64,000 bases of DNA, taken from contig CAMRHE010000067.1 of NCBI GenBank assembly GCA_947044405.1, positions 5,523,501-5,587,500 of the forward strand, given 5' to 3'. Positions 11,579 to 22,391 of the stretch are shown here, piece by piece. Numbering within the stretch: the first letter of the stretch is position 1; each line of letters starts with the position of its first letter. Made by a program: the position numbers and the translations under genes. The stretch comes from Leptodactylus fallax (Eukaryota > Chordata > Amphibia > Anura > Leptodactylidae). The notes below the pieces were generated by a model. That model saw nothing but the letters and a program-made list of their open reading frames with translations, ran no database searches and was not told where the DNA came from.

Positions 11579-11616
11579 ATTATACTCTGGGGTCTGAAAA
11601 GACCCCACAGTATAAT
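11579..11616. repeat. 17-bp-stem hairpin, copy 2
   Basis: attatactctggggtct (11579-11595) pairs with agaccccacagtataat (11600-11616) across a 4-base loop, with two mismatches. It has the same stem sequence as the hairpin at 11290. Confidence 0.85.
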
Positions 11617-11633
11617 AATTGTTCATGGCTGGT

Positions 11634-11971
11634 CCACTATGGGGCAAACTACTGTGTGCAGGGGCCACTATGGGGAATGATACTGTGTGCAGGGGCCACT
11701 ATGGGGAATGATACTGTGTGCAGGGGCCACTATGGCGAATGATACTGTGTGCAGGGGCCACTATGGGGCATGAGACTGTGTGCAGGGGCCACTATGGGGA
11801 ATGATACTGTGTGCAGGGGCCACTATGGGATATGATACTGTGTGCAGGGGCCACTATGGGACATGATACTGTGTGCAGGGGCCACTATGGGGCATGATAC
11901 TGTGTGCAGGGGCCACTATGGGACATGATACTGTGTGCAGGGGCCACTATGGGACATGATACTGTGTGCAG
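11634..11971. repeat. 31-bp minisatellite, about 11 units
   Basis: The unit starts ggggccactatggg and ends actgtgtgca. Unit starts fall at 11661, 11692, 11723, 11754, 11785, 11816, 11847, 11878, 11909 and 11940, an exact 31-bp spacing. Units differ by one or two bases. Confidence 0.95.
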
Positions 11972-12345
11972 GGAAATTAATGGTTTGGATTGTTATGATG
12001 ATGTCCTAGAAGATGATGACATAACTGTCATTGAATAAATTTTACTTTCTATTCGTACCGTAAATATTGGTAAATGTACCATACTGTTAATTGTTGTACA
12101 TGGAAATAATGGTACGGTAGTAAGAAATTCTTGATAGGATTCACAGTTTGTCTGGTTATGCTGGTTTGTGATGACAACTTCTGTACAGTACCGTATATAA
12201 TAAATGTTCATTTTTTTGTTCAGCAATAAATGTGAATTCTTCTTCATTGAAAAAAAATAAGACATCCCCTGAAAATAAGACACAGCACATCTTTGGGAGC
12301 AAAAATTAATATAAGACGCTGTCTTATTTTCGGGGAAACAGGGTA

Positions 12346-12670
12346 TGTGGTAAAATTATTCTATGAAGGTACTATATAGCAGAATTTTTTTTTAGATGCG
12401 TAGTGGCATTATTTAGGCATTTTTTTCAGTAATATTTGGTCACTGGATGGCAGTATAGATTGAGCATTGTATAAATGTATTATTTAGTCTGGAATGGCAG
12501 TATTCAGGTAGTAATAGTACAAAATTTGGGAGGCCCTTCTATGCTGGAGGTCTGTTCCTTTTTCACCTTGATATGTGTTACAGCATTTTAGGTCAGTGAA
12601 CACTTACACGTCTATATGATACGTTTGAGGTGAGAGAAACTAGAATGAAATATAAATAATCAGTCTATAA
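12346..12670. other. Unassigned sequence
   Basis: No gene or repeat signature seen between the two mobile elements. Confidence 0.35.
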
Positions 12671-12740
12671 ATATTAAAGGAAGAATGAAGAAATCAGGCG
12701 ATACCTTTTAGAGGCTAACTGAGTATATTTATAAGTAAGC

Positions 12741-12768
12741 TTTCAGGAGTACTCGCTCCCTTCATCAG
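12741..12768 (-). ncRNA. Hammerhead-like motif in Penelope tail
   Basis: On the minus strand, CTGATGA (12768-12762) and GAAA (12744-12741) flank a stem-loop in which aGGgAG pairs with CTCC. Penelope-like elements are known to carry hammerhead motifs in their terminal repeats. An extra A after CTGATGA and the lack of a clear helix III make this a diverged version. The homologous motif is at 28825-28852. Confidence 0.45.
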
Positions 12769-13036
12769 ACATGGTGTGATACAAGAACTGAAAATTAACA
12801 GATTTTTATACACATGGTTTTCAAAGCATTTTAGAGTCCTTAAAAAAAATTGCAATCTAAGTAGAGAAGTTATTTACAACAGGTCAAAAAAAACAGTCTG
12901 GAAACTTGTGGTGCGTGACGGAGGGATCAGTAATTCTTGCTGTTATCTGTTTGCTATCAGGAGGTGATTTGTGTCCCTCACAGGTCATACATAGTTTGAT
13001 TTGAAGCTGGCATGAATATTGAGTTCAGTTCATGGT

Positions 13037-14458
13037 TCATGCATAGTGTGACATGAAGCTGGCATGAATATTAAGTCCAAATTGCAGAGTTTGAAATTTT
13101 TGCATAAATTTGTACTCCATTTCTTTCCTTTTCTCCTGTGTCTTAAAATGTCCCATTAAAACCACAACCCGCAAATCTGCAATAGAGTGGTTTTCTCTGG
13201 AGAAATGTGTGGCCACTGGGAGATCTGTTCTGCTGTTATTAATGGTGGATCTGTGTGAGTTCATTCGTTGACTGAGTCTCTGCCCTGTTTCCCCCACATA
13301 GAGGCCTGTGGTGGGACATTGCACACACATTATGAGGTACACCACATTGGAAGACCTGCAGGAAAATGTCCCCCTAATTCTGTGCACCTGTTGTGACTGT
13401 GGGATAGGTACACTGTCAGCGGTGTGGATGTGCTTGCAGGTCATGCACCTTTTATGTAGGCAAGGTGAGGTGCCATTTTCAGTTGGGGCCTTCAGGGCAC
13501 TCCGGACGATAATGCGCCTCAGGTTTGGTGGTTGTCGAAAGGAGAGGAGAGGGGGGACTGGAAATATGTCCTTGAGTCTGTTGTCCCTATGTAGCACAGG
13601 TTGGAGCTCCTTGGCAATCCTTCGTAGGATCTCCAGCTGTGGGTTGTGGGTGACAACTAGGGGCACTCGGGCATCTTTCTGGGTCTCTCTATATGTGAGC
13701 AGACTGTCTCTGTTAATGGCTGCTGCTTTGTTTAATTGGTTGTCTGTCACTTTTGGTTTGTATCCCAATCTGAGAAATTTCATCCTCAGATCCAGGAGGT
13801 GCTTGTCCAGGTCTGTTTTGTTGGAGCAAATACAATTGTATCATATAGCCTGGCTGTAGATTATAGATTGTCTTGTGTGCTTGGGGTGGAAGCTGTTGTT
13901 TCTCAGGTAGGCCGTTCTGTCTGTGGGTTTGTGGTATATTGATGTGAGTAGCCGGTGGTCTTTAATGTATATTGTGGTATCCAGAAAGTGAATTTCACTC
14001 CCTGAATAGCTAAGTTTAAGGTTGATGGTCGGGTGAAAGTCATTGACGTCATTATGGAATTGAAGTAGGGCCTCCTCACCTGCAGTCCAGATGACAAGGA
14101 TATCATCGATATAACGAAGGTAAATCATAGGTTTGGTGGTGCATGTTGATAAATATGTTCCTTCCATTTCTGCCATAAAGAGATTTGCATACTGGGGTGC
14201 ACATCTGGTCCCCATTGAAGTTCCCATTCGCTGTAGATATAGATCCTCTCCAAAGGTAAAATGGTTGTGGCTAAGGATGAATTGTATGAGCTGCGTTACT
14301 GGTTCTGTTGGGAGGTTTTGTTTTGCCAGGTGTACCCGACATGCTGCAACTCCATCCTTGTGGGGAATGTTGGTATACAGGGATTCCACATCCATGGTGG
14401 CCAAAATGGTACCCTCAGGTAGAGGGCCCAGGGCATTCAGTTTGTTAAATATTAAAAG
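13037..14458 (-). pseudogene. Penelope RT / GIY-YIG endonuclease, one in-frame stop
   Basis: The protein copies its own RNA and nicks the target DNA. Two open segments lie in the same frame. The first (14404-13841) carries the RT core: MDVESLYTNIP with the first catalytic Asp, GTSMGTRCAPQYANL, and the YIDD box at residues 98-101. The second (13783-13037, 248 aa) carries the linker with cysteines 108, 113 and 116, then the GIY-YIG nuclease, with VVYL (147-150), GLYVG (160-164) and Arg173. Only a TGA at 13843-13841 separates them, and the reading continues cleanly after it, so this is a single nonsense change, most simply CGA to TGA. The N-terminal part of RT is missing upstream of about 14458. 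Confidence 0.9.
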
Positions 14459-14459
14459 C

Positions 14460-14760
14460 CACAGAAAAAGTTATACGAGTTTGTTGACAATGTAATATCT
14501 TAAAGTGGACCTGTTATGTTGAATCTTATCATTGGACAGGATGTTGAAGCAAGCTGAGAAAGTTGGTGTTTACCTGTAGTTTTATAGGAAAGATTTAGTA
14601 AAAATTGTACTTTATTTATTTACTCCTCTGTTAATGCTGGCTTACAAGTCTATTGGGCAATCCTATTCCTACAGCGATTGATATAATATAATGCACAGGT
14701 TTGGTACTACAGTGTCACCTAACTGATTTAACTTTGGTCTACTCATGAGGACATTATGTA
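14460..14760. other. Unassigned sequence beside Penelope truncation point
   Basis: No homology to other parts of the window is recognised. Confidence 0.3.
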
Positions 14761-14779
14761 AGTTGTCCCATGGTATTCA

Positions 14780-15290
14780 CCCTTTAACCCCTGTACAGGA
14801 GTCTGGCGTTTGCTGCAGGAAACCACCAGGTTGTTGCTACTTCTAGGAGTAGTAGTGATGGCTGACTCAGGTCAGTCAAGAGACACCAGTGCTTAGCACC
14901 GAGGGATCAGGCAAGAGGAAAGTCAAGGTATAGACTGAGGTCCAGACAGGCAGAGTTCATTTGTCACTGAGGTCAGGGCAGCTGGCACAGAGTCAATATG
15001 GTGATCAGGCACAGGTTAGGGCTGGCAGCACAGAATCAGGTACAAGAAACAGATCTGTGGTCAGGGAACAGATAAAAAGCTAGAGTATAGAGGAAAACCT
15101 TTGTAACACACTAGCGAGTTAGGAGGCTGTCATTCAGCCAGCTTTCTGCGGGGAAGCCTGTCTTAAATAGCCTATAGGTGCAGGAAGTTAGCTGGGAAAA
15201 GACAGCATGGTTTATAGTTTCTTAAAGGGTCAGTGCACTCTACAGGCAAGGACTGGGGAACAGTGGCCATGAGCAAGAATGCTGGCAAGA
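14780..15290. repeat. Possible old retroelement fragment
   Basis: The composition is a run of 'caggcacaggtt', 'gtcagggaacag' and 'cagaatcaggtac' type phrases, with no frame open. The style resembles 23440-23960. I suspect an LTR or 3'-end fragment of an old retroelement, but there is no direct proof. Confidence 0.25.
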
Positions 15291-16955
15291 ACGGCTAAGC
15301 GGCTCAATGCATAATTGTATAGGGAAGACTGTCAATCATTGAGATTGACCCATAGGCTCAAAATTAGCAATAAAACAATTCCAAGTCATACTGAAAATTT
15401 TTACCACAAAATTCAATTTGCTTTATTACATGCTACCTACCTAATGTTCAACATGAGAGCTTCCCTGTAAGATAATGGTATCAAATGACATGACATAAAG
15501 TGTCTTACTTGCCACTGAGAAAGCTGGATGCTTGGATACGCTGGAGAATGTCATAAAAGCACCACACCAAATATTTGCAAGACAATACATTCTGAAGAGT
15601 GCGTCAGTGTCTACAAATCTCCATGTTTCTCAGTGGCATTTGAAAGTTGACCAACAAGCAAATAATGTGACTGTAAGGTCAATGCCACTGAATGCCCGAC
15701 ATTTGTTTCTTTAGAAATCGAGTCTTGTAGGAGTTTTAAAATGTTATATATTACATCAGGGAGACCTTTCACTACTTGCTTGGACTATTCATATTTTTCA
15801 TAAGCAAAAAAACAAAATCTCCCCACTTAGGCGTTCAGACTGGAGACATTGTAAACAGGGCGAGAGGCATAAAATTGCTATAAAAATGACACTTTTCACC
15901 TCTGACCATTGCCTTCTATTTTTCTTGTATCTTTCTTTTTTCGGCTAGAAATAATTATGTACAAAACAATGTGGTGTCATTTTGTGGATGTCGGCCAATT
16001 CCCAGCACTTACAATTCTATGAATTGCCCTCATTGCTGTCTGTGACTCTTACCCAGTTAATTCTTGCACTACTTTCATAGAAATAGCAAGTACATGAGAA
16101 AAACAGCACCCACATGTAAAATTATATATTCTGTCTGAATGAACTCAATGGTGTACAGTATCCAAAAATGTGACTATACAGACAGCTATTAGCTAGTTCC
16201 ACAAACCCATACAGCATGTTCACTTATATTGTAACATTATATCTATGTAGGATTTGCACACTTTTCTGACCACATCAATGGCAAGCTATTTGTTTGATTG
16301 AAGACCCTTCCCCCTCCCCCTGTAACTGTTTTCTACATCTGAATGATAAGCAATACTATGGAAACCCATACTGCAGTGTCTATAAAAAGTCAAGAAAATA
16401 ATACGGTTTTATCATCCCATTTACCCTACAAAGCATTCAAAGAAATTGAATTGTTGAGCTGGCCATACACATTAGACAAAAGTTGGGTGAACATAATGGT
16501 TTTGCAGGACTTTTTGACAATCTATATAGCAGGATTTCTCAATATTTTTCTTACACAGCAGTATATAGTGATATTTATTGATCGGTCCATGCTAAATTTT
16601 TAATAATGACCTTAATTTATCTGTAAATTTGTCTCCTAAACTCCTTAGAACATTAAAATAAACTACAAGTTTCTATCAAATAGCTAGTTGTGCCTCACCA
16701 ACAACTAAGGGGTGCCTCACCAGTGTGACCCACCTCATAGTCTGTGAAGCACTGTAGTGTATGGTTGTGACCGAGGGTTTCCCACATGGCAGATTGGTGA
16801 GAAGAAGGATCGGGATTTGGGATTTTGACACATCCATTTTGTTCTCAGGGTGGATTTTTTTCCCCATCCCGATTTGGAACATTTGCTTGCTTGGCCAAAA
16901 TGTGTCCCAGGTATACAGTATGAAGGGTTTGGAAGGAATAGCTACCAGTAGTTGT
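15291..16955. other. Unassigned AT-rich sequence
   Basis: About 1.7 kb with no recognised coding sequence, inverted repeats or arrays. Confidence 0.35.
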
Positions 16956-16958
16956 CTA

Positions 16959-18525
16959 CAGTCATGGCCAAAAGTTTTGAGAATGACACAAATATTATAT
17001 TTTCACATGATCTGCTGCCCTCTGGTTTTTATGTGTGTTTGTCAGATGTTTTTATCACATACAGAAATAGAATTGCATTCATATTATGAGTAACAGAAGC
17101 TTATATTGACAGTTAGAATGAGTTAATGCAGCAAGTCAATATTTGCAGTGTTGACCCTTCTTCTTCAGGACCTCTGCAATTCTCCCTGGCATGCTCTCAA
17201 TCAACTTCTGGACCAAATCCTGACTGATAGCAGTCCATTCTTGCAGAATCAATGCTTTAATTTTGTCTGAATTTGTTGGTTTTTGTTTGTCCACCCGTCT
17301 CTTGATGATTGACCACAAGTTCTCAATGGGATTAAGATCTGGGGAGTTTCCAGGCCATGGATCCAAAATCTCTATGTTTTGTTCCCTGAGCCATTTAGTT
17401 ATCACCTTTGCTTTATGGCAAGGTGCTCCATCATGCTGGAAAAGGCATTGTTGAGCGCCAAACTGCTCTTGGACGGTTGGGAGAAGTTGCTCTTGGAGGA
17501 CATTCTGGTACCATTCTTTATTCATGGCTGTGTTTTTAGGCAAGACTGTGAGAGAGCCGATTCCCTTGGCTGAGAAGCAACCCCACACATGAATGGTTTC
17601 AGGATGCTTTACAGTTGGCATGAGACAAGACTGGTGGTAGCGCTCACCTCTTCTTCTCCGAATAAGCTGTTTTCCAGACGTTCCAAACAATCGAAAAGGG
17701 GATTCATCAGAGAAAATGACTTTACCCCAGTCCTCAGCAGTCCACTCCCTGTACCTTTTGCAGAATATTAGTCTGTCCCAGATGTTTTTTCTGGAGAGAA
17801 GTGGCTTCTTTGCTGCCCTCCTTGAGACCAGGCCTTGCTCCAAGAGTCTCCGCCTCACAGTGCGTGCAGATGCACTCACACCTGCCTGCTGCCATTCCTC
17901 AGCAAGCTCTGCACTGCTGGTAGCCCAATCCCGCAGCTGAAACACTTTTAAGAGACGGTCCTGCCGCTTGCTGGTCTTTCTTGGGCGCCCTGGAGCCTTT
18001 TTGGCACCAATGGAACCTCTCTCCTTGAAGTTCTTGATGATGCGATAGATTGTTGACTGAGGTGCAATCTTTCTAGCTGCAATACTCTTCCCAGTTAGGC
18101 CATTTTTGTGCAGCGCAATGATGACTGCACGTGTTTCTTTAGAGATAACCATGGTTAACAGAAGAGAAACAATGATGGCAAGCACCAGCCTCCTTTTAAA
18201 GTGTCCAGTGGTGTCATTCTTACTTAATCATGACAGATTGATCTCCAGCCCTGTCCTCATCAACACCCACACCTGTGTCAATGGAGCAATCACTGAAACG
18301 ATGTTAGGTGGTCCTTTTAAGGCAGGGCTGCAATGATGTTGAAATGTGTTTTGGGGGATAAAGTTCATTTTCTAGGCAAATATTGACTTTGCAAGTAATT
18401 GCTGTTAAGCTGATCACTCTTTATAACATTCTGGAGTATATGCAAATTGCCATTAGAAAAACTGAAGCAGTAGACTTTGTAAAAATTAATATTTGTATCA
18501 TTCTCAAAACTTTTGGCCATGACTG
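16959..18525 (-). mobile_element. Tc1/mariner element with DD35E transposase, intact copy
   Basis: The element is 1567 bp with TA at 16957-16958 and 18526-18527. Inverted ends of about 40 bp start cagtcatggccaaaagtttt. The whole element is about 99% identical to 34611-36177 (some 14 differences counted by eye), with unrelated flanks, so both are recent insertions. The D-to-E spacing of 35 residues matches the vertebrate DD35E ('Traveler') lineage of Tc1/mariner; that assignment is by spacing and recall, not by search. Confidence 0.95.
17136..18152 (-). CDS. Tc1/mariner transposase, DD35E, apparently intact
   Basis: This cut-and-paste transposase of 338 aa is predicted to act in the nucleus on the TA-flanked ends. 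I chose the ATG at 18152 (MVISKETRAV) because it sits in ACCATGG, a near-ideal initiation context; the frame is open 11 codons further upstream. Counting from that upstream Met, residues 15-60 look like the first helix-turn-helix, GRPRKTSKR (66-74) is the GRPR hook, a second DNA-binding helix set follows to about 130, and the catalytic residues are D160 (IFSDES), D252 (QHDGAPCH) and E288 (NPIENLW). No stop or frameshift is present. Compared with the 34.6-kb copy it has Trp at LRD-W-ATSS and NI-W-DRL where the other has Arg, and Asp rather than Gly at ILDPWP. One of these differences lies in or near the DNA-binding region, so activity is not assured. Confidence 0.93.
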   Translation of the reverse strand: MVISKETRAVIIALHKNGLTGKSIAARKIAPQSTIYRIIKNFKERGSIGAKKAPGRPRKTSKRQDRLLKVFQLRDWATSSAELAEEWQQAGVSASARTVRRRLLEQGLVSRRAAKKPLLSRKNIWDRLIFCKRYREWTAEDWGKVIFSDESPFRLFGTSGKQLIRRRRGERYHQSCLMPTVKHPETIHVWGCFSAKGIGSLTVLPKNTAMNKEWYQNVLQEQLLPTVQEQFGAQQCLFQHDGAPCHKAKVITKWLREQNIEILDPWPGNSPDLNPIENLWSIIKRRVDKQKPTNSDKIKALILQEWTAISQDLVQKLIESMPGRIAEVLKKKGQHCKY

Positions 18526-18527
18526 TA

Positions 18528-19036
18528 GTATGTATGGCCAGTATTAGCTAAGCAGGAGCTGTTTTGAATTCCACCTTCCAAGTCTTCAAATCCATACTAC
18601 AGATTGTCATAAATAGGTCCTAGTGACCAATAGGAATTAATTTTTCTCAGACAGACCTGTATTATGTTCAACTCCAAAACAGAGCTGCTCAGAGCCTCTG
18701 ATGCAGAAGTAGACAGAGCCTAAACAGATGTAGACAGAGCCTAACCAGATGACAGAGTAGACAGAGACATAGGGTGGAGCAGTCTTATGGTTGTTCCCTA
18801 TTGCCATGAGTATAGCTAGTGGATCAGTTTGGAGGAGGTGGAGGATTGCCTTTGGTCACACAATCATCCGCTTTCATAGACGTATATACAAAACATTCTA
18901 ATCTTTTGTTCTGCCTATTTTTCTGCATTTGCATCTTAGGCCCTGTGCGCACTATGTCAAACATATTCACATAGCTCCCTTTACCCAACAGAGGCAAAAA
19001 GAGTGTCATATTTGGGCTCCATGAGGCTATTATACA
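18528..19036. other. Unassigned sequence
   Basis: It contains a short local duplication ('agtagacagagcctaa' / 'gtagacagagcctaa', 18708-18745). Otherwise nothing is recognised. Confidence 0.35.
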
Positions 19037-19038
19037 GT

Positions 19039-19192
19039 AATGTGCATATATTTTAGGCAGGTGTAAAAAAAAATGCTGCAAAGTAAAAATGCTTCAAAAA
19101 TTAGATGTATTAATAATTTATCTTCTTCTGTAGATGTAGGCTTGCTCAATCCTTCTGTCTTTTCATGTAATCCGAGACAGACTCAACACAAT
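19039..19192. repeat. Fragment of Tc1-derived MITE (family T)
   Basis: It matches the terminal region of the T family ('ttttaggcaggtgtaaaaaa', 'atgctgcaaagtaaaaatgc', 'gtagatgtaggcttgctcaa', 'tccttctgtcttttcatgta'), but with the middle and right end missing. Confidence 0.65.
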
Positions 19193-19218
19193 GGGGCATA
19201 TTTTCCAAAACTGTCTAA

Positions 19219-19426
19219 GGCTAAAGCTCCACATTGCGGAAAAGCAGCTTTTTGTTTGCTGCGTCTTAATGAAACAAAACCAAGAATGGCTACAAAAGGA
19301 ATGGGAAATATACAAGAAGTGCTTATACTTCTCCCTTCTGCTCAATCCACTCCTGGCTTTGGCTCAAAAAATCTAACAAAATCTGCAACAAAATAAGAGG
19401 CTTTTCTGCAACATGGAGCCTCAGCC
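19219..19426. mobile_element. Palindromic MITE, 'ggctaaggcccca' family, copy 2
   Basis: The ends ggctaaagctccacattgc and gcaacatggagcctcagcc are inverted and flanked by TAA (19216-19218, 19427-19429). The interior halves pair around 'gctcaatccactcctggctttggctc'. The 3-bp TWA duplication is typical of PIF/Harbinger. Confidence 0.75.
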
Positions 19427-19800
19427 TAAAAAAATAAAATGTCTTTGCTGCCCATAGCACCAATGAGAGCTGAGCTATTATTTCTTACTCTTTCTGCTCT
19501 GTAAATGAAAGCTGTGCTGTGATTTCCACATTTGTGTTTGCAATGGGTGACAGTTTTTCCTTTTGGACAGTGATGATAAATCTGCTCCAAAATGATTTAT
19601 TACATTGGAAGATATTCTTATTCTGGGGACAGCAATATCATCACCTCTTTTTGCATTTCTTTTAATTTCAATGCAGGTCACAAATTCCATAAATTGTGTG
19701 AAATATACTAAATATGCAGCAAAATAAAGCACAATATTGGATCACAGATTTGTAAGAATTTGGAGCATGCTCAATAATACCTAAAGGATGCATATGACAA
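19427..19800. other. Unassigned sequence
   Basis: No feature recognised. Confidence 0.3.
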
Positions 19801-19995
19801 TTAAAGGGGTTGCCTAAGACTTCATATTAATGACCTATCCTTAGGATAGTACATCAGTATTAGATCAGTGGAGGCCTGACACCCAACAACTCCACTGATC
19901 AGTTGTTTTCTGTGTACTGAGCCAGAAGCAGACCGCTCCAAGCACTTTGCAGTGACCATGCTGCTCTATTTCAGCTCCACACTAATAGCTATAAT
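19801..19995. repeat. Interspersed repeat starting ttaaaggggttgcc
   Basis: The left end ttaaaggggttgcctaagac and the 'aatgacctatccttaggatagtacatca' inverted core resemble the repeat at 5530-5725 and part of 40620-40880. TTAA lies at the left edge; the right end is not found. Confidence 0.5.
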
Positions 19996-20159
19996 ACAAT
20001 TTATGCTAGGAAACTGAAAGTGATGATAAATATGGCCAAAGAGAAGAGGGCCGTGTGTTTAAAAAGTTGCAAACCCTCTGGAGGCTAAAGCAGAGACAGG
20101 TCTGGACAGACGTGAGTATCCCTGAGTAGTAAGTATTGGCTATTATGTCACTATGTGAA

Positions 20160-20760
20160 GGACATAAAAGGGGACAGCATACATTGTGGGAGCTAATAAA
20201 GGAAACAGTGTACTGTATGGGGGCCATAAAAGGGAACAATATACTGTGTGGGAGCCAGTAAAGAGGGCAATGTACTGAGTGGGGGCCAGTAAAGTTGGTA
20301 TTATACTGTGTGGGAGGCAGTAAAGGGGGTATATAATGTGTGTGGGCCAGTAAAGGGGGCATTATATTGTGTAGAGGCCAGTAAAGGGAGCAGTATACTG
20401 TGTGGCAGCCAAAAAATGGGTGTTATACTGCATGGGGGCAGTAAAGGTGGCATTATTTTATGTGGGGGCCAGTAAAGGGGGCAGTATACTGTGGAAGACA
20501 GTAAAGGGGGCATTATGCTATGTGGCAGTCAGTAAAAAGAGCGCTCTAATGTGTGTGGGCCAGTAAAGGGAGCAGTATACTGTGGGGAGGATGCAAAAAA
20601 GGGTAGTTATACTGCATAGGGGGCAGTAAAAGGGGCATTATACTGTGTGGGGACCAGTAAAGGGGATGTTATAATGTGAGGGGGCCAATAAATGGGGCAG
20701 TATACTGTGAGGGGCAGTAAATGGAGTATTATACTGTGTTGGGGAAGTGAGGGGGGATTA
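20160..20760. repeat. Imperfect minisatellite, roughly 35-40 bp units
   Basis: About 16-17 diverged units follow the pattern 'gggggccagtaaagggggcattatactgtgt'; unit length and sequence vary. Long open frames on the minus strand are by-products of the repeat. A similar but shorter piece lies near 27350-27425. Confidence 0.85.
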
Positions 20761-21768
20761 GAGTGTGCAGAGCAATCCTGTGTAGAATATGGAGGGTACA
20801 GCATAGGGAGCCTGCCATTGTACTTGGCAAGCTAGTGCAACATGCTGTAGTATTAGGTCCATATTTTTGGACCTTCAAAATGGGGAAAGATCTGTTAAAG
20901 AGGGGGCATGTCTTAAAAATTTTGAATAGGGGGCCCCAGATATAATATTGCTTAGGCAACCATAATACAAAGCTTGCCCCTGAACATGCCGGAATTGATA
21001 GACAGAGACTAAGACACCCATTTAGATACAAGAACAAGTGAAGAAACAATCAAACATACAACAATGCAGATTGAAGAAGTCCAGTCTGTACAGGCAAGCA
21101 TGGCGACTCCTGTTCCCCTACTCTTGCAGGGCTCTCCACGCTAGCCTACTGTGACAGGCTTCTCTGGAAGCTGCTCTTCTGTCTTCTTCACCACCTGGTT
21201 GCTAAATCCACCAAGTAAAGAGAGAAGAAACATGGCTGCATCCTAAGACAAGTATATACCAGTATTTTAATATTGTGACATCGAATAAAACAGGGGCAAG
21301 ATAATAGGGATATCATATCTTTTTCGTTTGTTCTTTTTTTCTGGGTTTGAATACTATGTTTAGTGGTCCTATAATGTAAAAGGAACCTAGTAGCAGATTT
21401 ATCGGCACATACCACAGATCTATATTCATGTTGTATAGTGGGGTATGTGATAATTACTAGCCGCTCTGCAGTTGAGAGGTACTGTAATCCTTAAGACAAG
21501 TGCGGCAGTTGAGAGTGTCCCTACAGCAGATGGAGGACCTCAATTATCTTGGATCTATGATGAATGAGCTTTTTTGGCAGCTGTCACACAATTGAATAAA
21601 ATGTAATCATGTCACAAGTAATTATGAGGCCAATATTAAACACGACACCGCTGAACTTCCTATAATGATTCCAATACCTGAACTATAATATGAAAATAGG
21701 TTTCATTACTAACTTGAATCATATAGTAATAAAATGTAGCAAAAGCTATACATCTGCCTATAATGTAG

Positions 21769-21769
<1 letters not shown>
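20761..21769. other. Unassigned sequence
   Basis: No gene or structured repeat is recognised. Confidence 0.3.

Positions 21770-21808
<39 letters not shown>
21770..21808. repeat. (TA)n microsatellite
   Basis: An uninterrupted alternating AT run of about 35 bases. Confidence 0.97.
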
Positions 21809-21811
<3 letters not shown>

Positions 21812-22182
21812 CACCATATATAGTCATATTCCTATTTTTGTATATGAAGGGACTGAAAAAGAAGAAAAAAATGTTAGGATACAATACAAAAAAAAAAAGA
21901 AAAACATTATTTTATGTGCATTGATATTATGGTGTTACTTTAGGACTATATATTCTGTACTATATTATACACCTTATATACTATACTAATATTTTTGAAT
22001 AGGTATTAGTAACTCTACATTACTAATACATCCAGGAGTCACAATAACAAATATAAAGTACCATTACATTGTAGAGGGCTGAGGACCAACCTCTCTAGTT
22101 AGCCGCCTTAGGTTGGTGGCCATTCATGACCATATACTTTGTCCCTAACCAAGACATGTTAATAACTTCTTTTTAGTGAAGT

Positions 22183-22388
22183 ACAGCTCTGTGCAAAAGG
22201 TTTAGGCAGGTGCAGAAAATTTGATGAAAAAAAATAAAAAAATAGAAGTGTTAATAGTTTATTTTTGTCAATTAAAATTAGATGACTGAAGAAAAGAGAA
22301 ATCAAAAGGGACGGTGTTCCAAACATCTTGGAGAACTAAGCACAGATCTTCTGTGGATTTAGGCTTGCTCAAAATAGACTCTAAAATA
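22183..22388. repeat. Tc1-derived MITE (family T), partial
   Basis: It starts acagctctgtgcaaaaggtt and contains the family phrases 'gtttatttttgtcaatta', 'ttccaaacatcttggagaac' and 'gcacagatcttctgtgga'. It is cut on the right by a second member of the same family. Confidence 0.75.
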
Positions 22389-22391
22389 TAT

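Larger units (their letters stand above)
11131..12343. mobile_element. Non-autonomous DNA element with 'tgtttccccgaaaataagac' termini
   Basis: The left end ccgtgtttccccgaaaataa and right end ttattttcggggaaacaggg form an inverted repeat of about 23 bp, with TA on each side (11129-11130, 12344-12345). Subterminal runs repeat 'ccgaaagtaaggc' and 'ctgaaaataagaca'. The left half is unusually GC- and CpG-rich around 11400-11520. Inside are two near-identical hairpins (11290-11327, 11579-11616) and a 31-bp minisatellite. No transposase is present. The superfamily is uncertain; a TA duplication suggests Tc1/mariner mobilisation. Confidence 0.8.
12672..14458 (-). mobile_element. Penelope-like element, 5'-truncated
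   Basis: This minus-strand retroelement carries the RT and GIY-YIG endonuclease of the endonuclease-containing Penelope clade. Downstream of the coding region (12672-13036) its tail matches a second fragment at 28601-28960 in the opposite orientation, for example the block around 'ctcagttagcctctaaaaggt'. The 5' side ends within the RT coding region near 14458, which is the usual truncation pattern of target-primed insertions. The tail contains a hammerhead-like motif at 12741-12768. Confidence 0.88.

Noticed and set aside
13308..13942. Plus-strand frames over the Penelope region
   Set aside because: They are antisense shadows of the RT/endonuclease coding strand.
17263..17940. Plus-strand frames over the DD35E transposase (repeated at 34915-35592)
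   Set aside because: Antisense shadows; they recur in both copies because the elements are nearly identical.
20006..20804. Several long minus-strand open frames with repeated HSILLPLLAP-like peptides
   Set aside because: They arise from the 35-40-bp minisatellite; overlapping frames show the same pattern and there is no domain.
21690..21989. 99-aa plus-strand frame with a YIYIYI run
   Set aside because: It is generated by the (TA)n microsatellite and A-rich flank.
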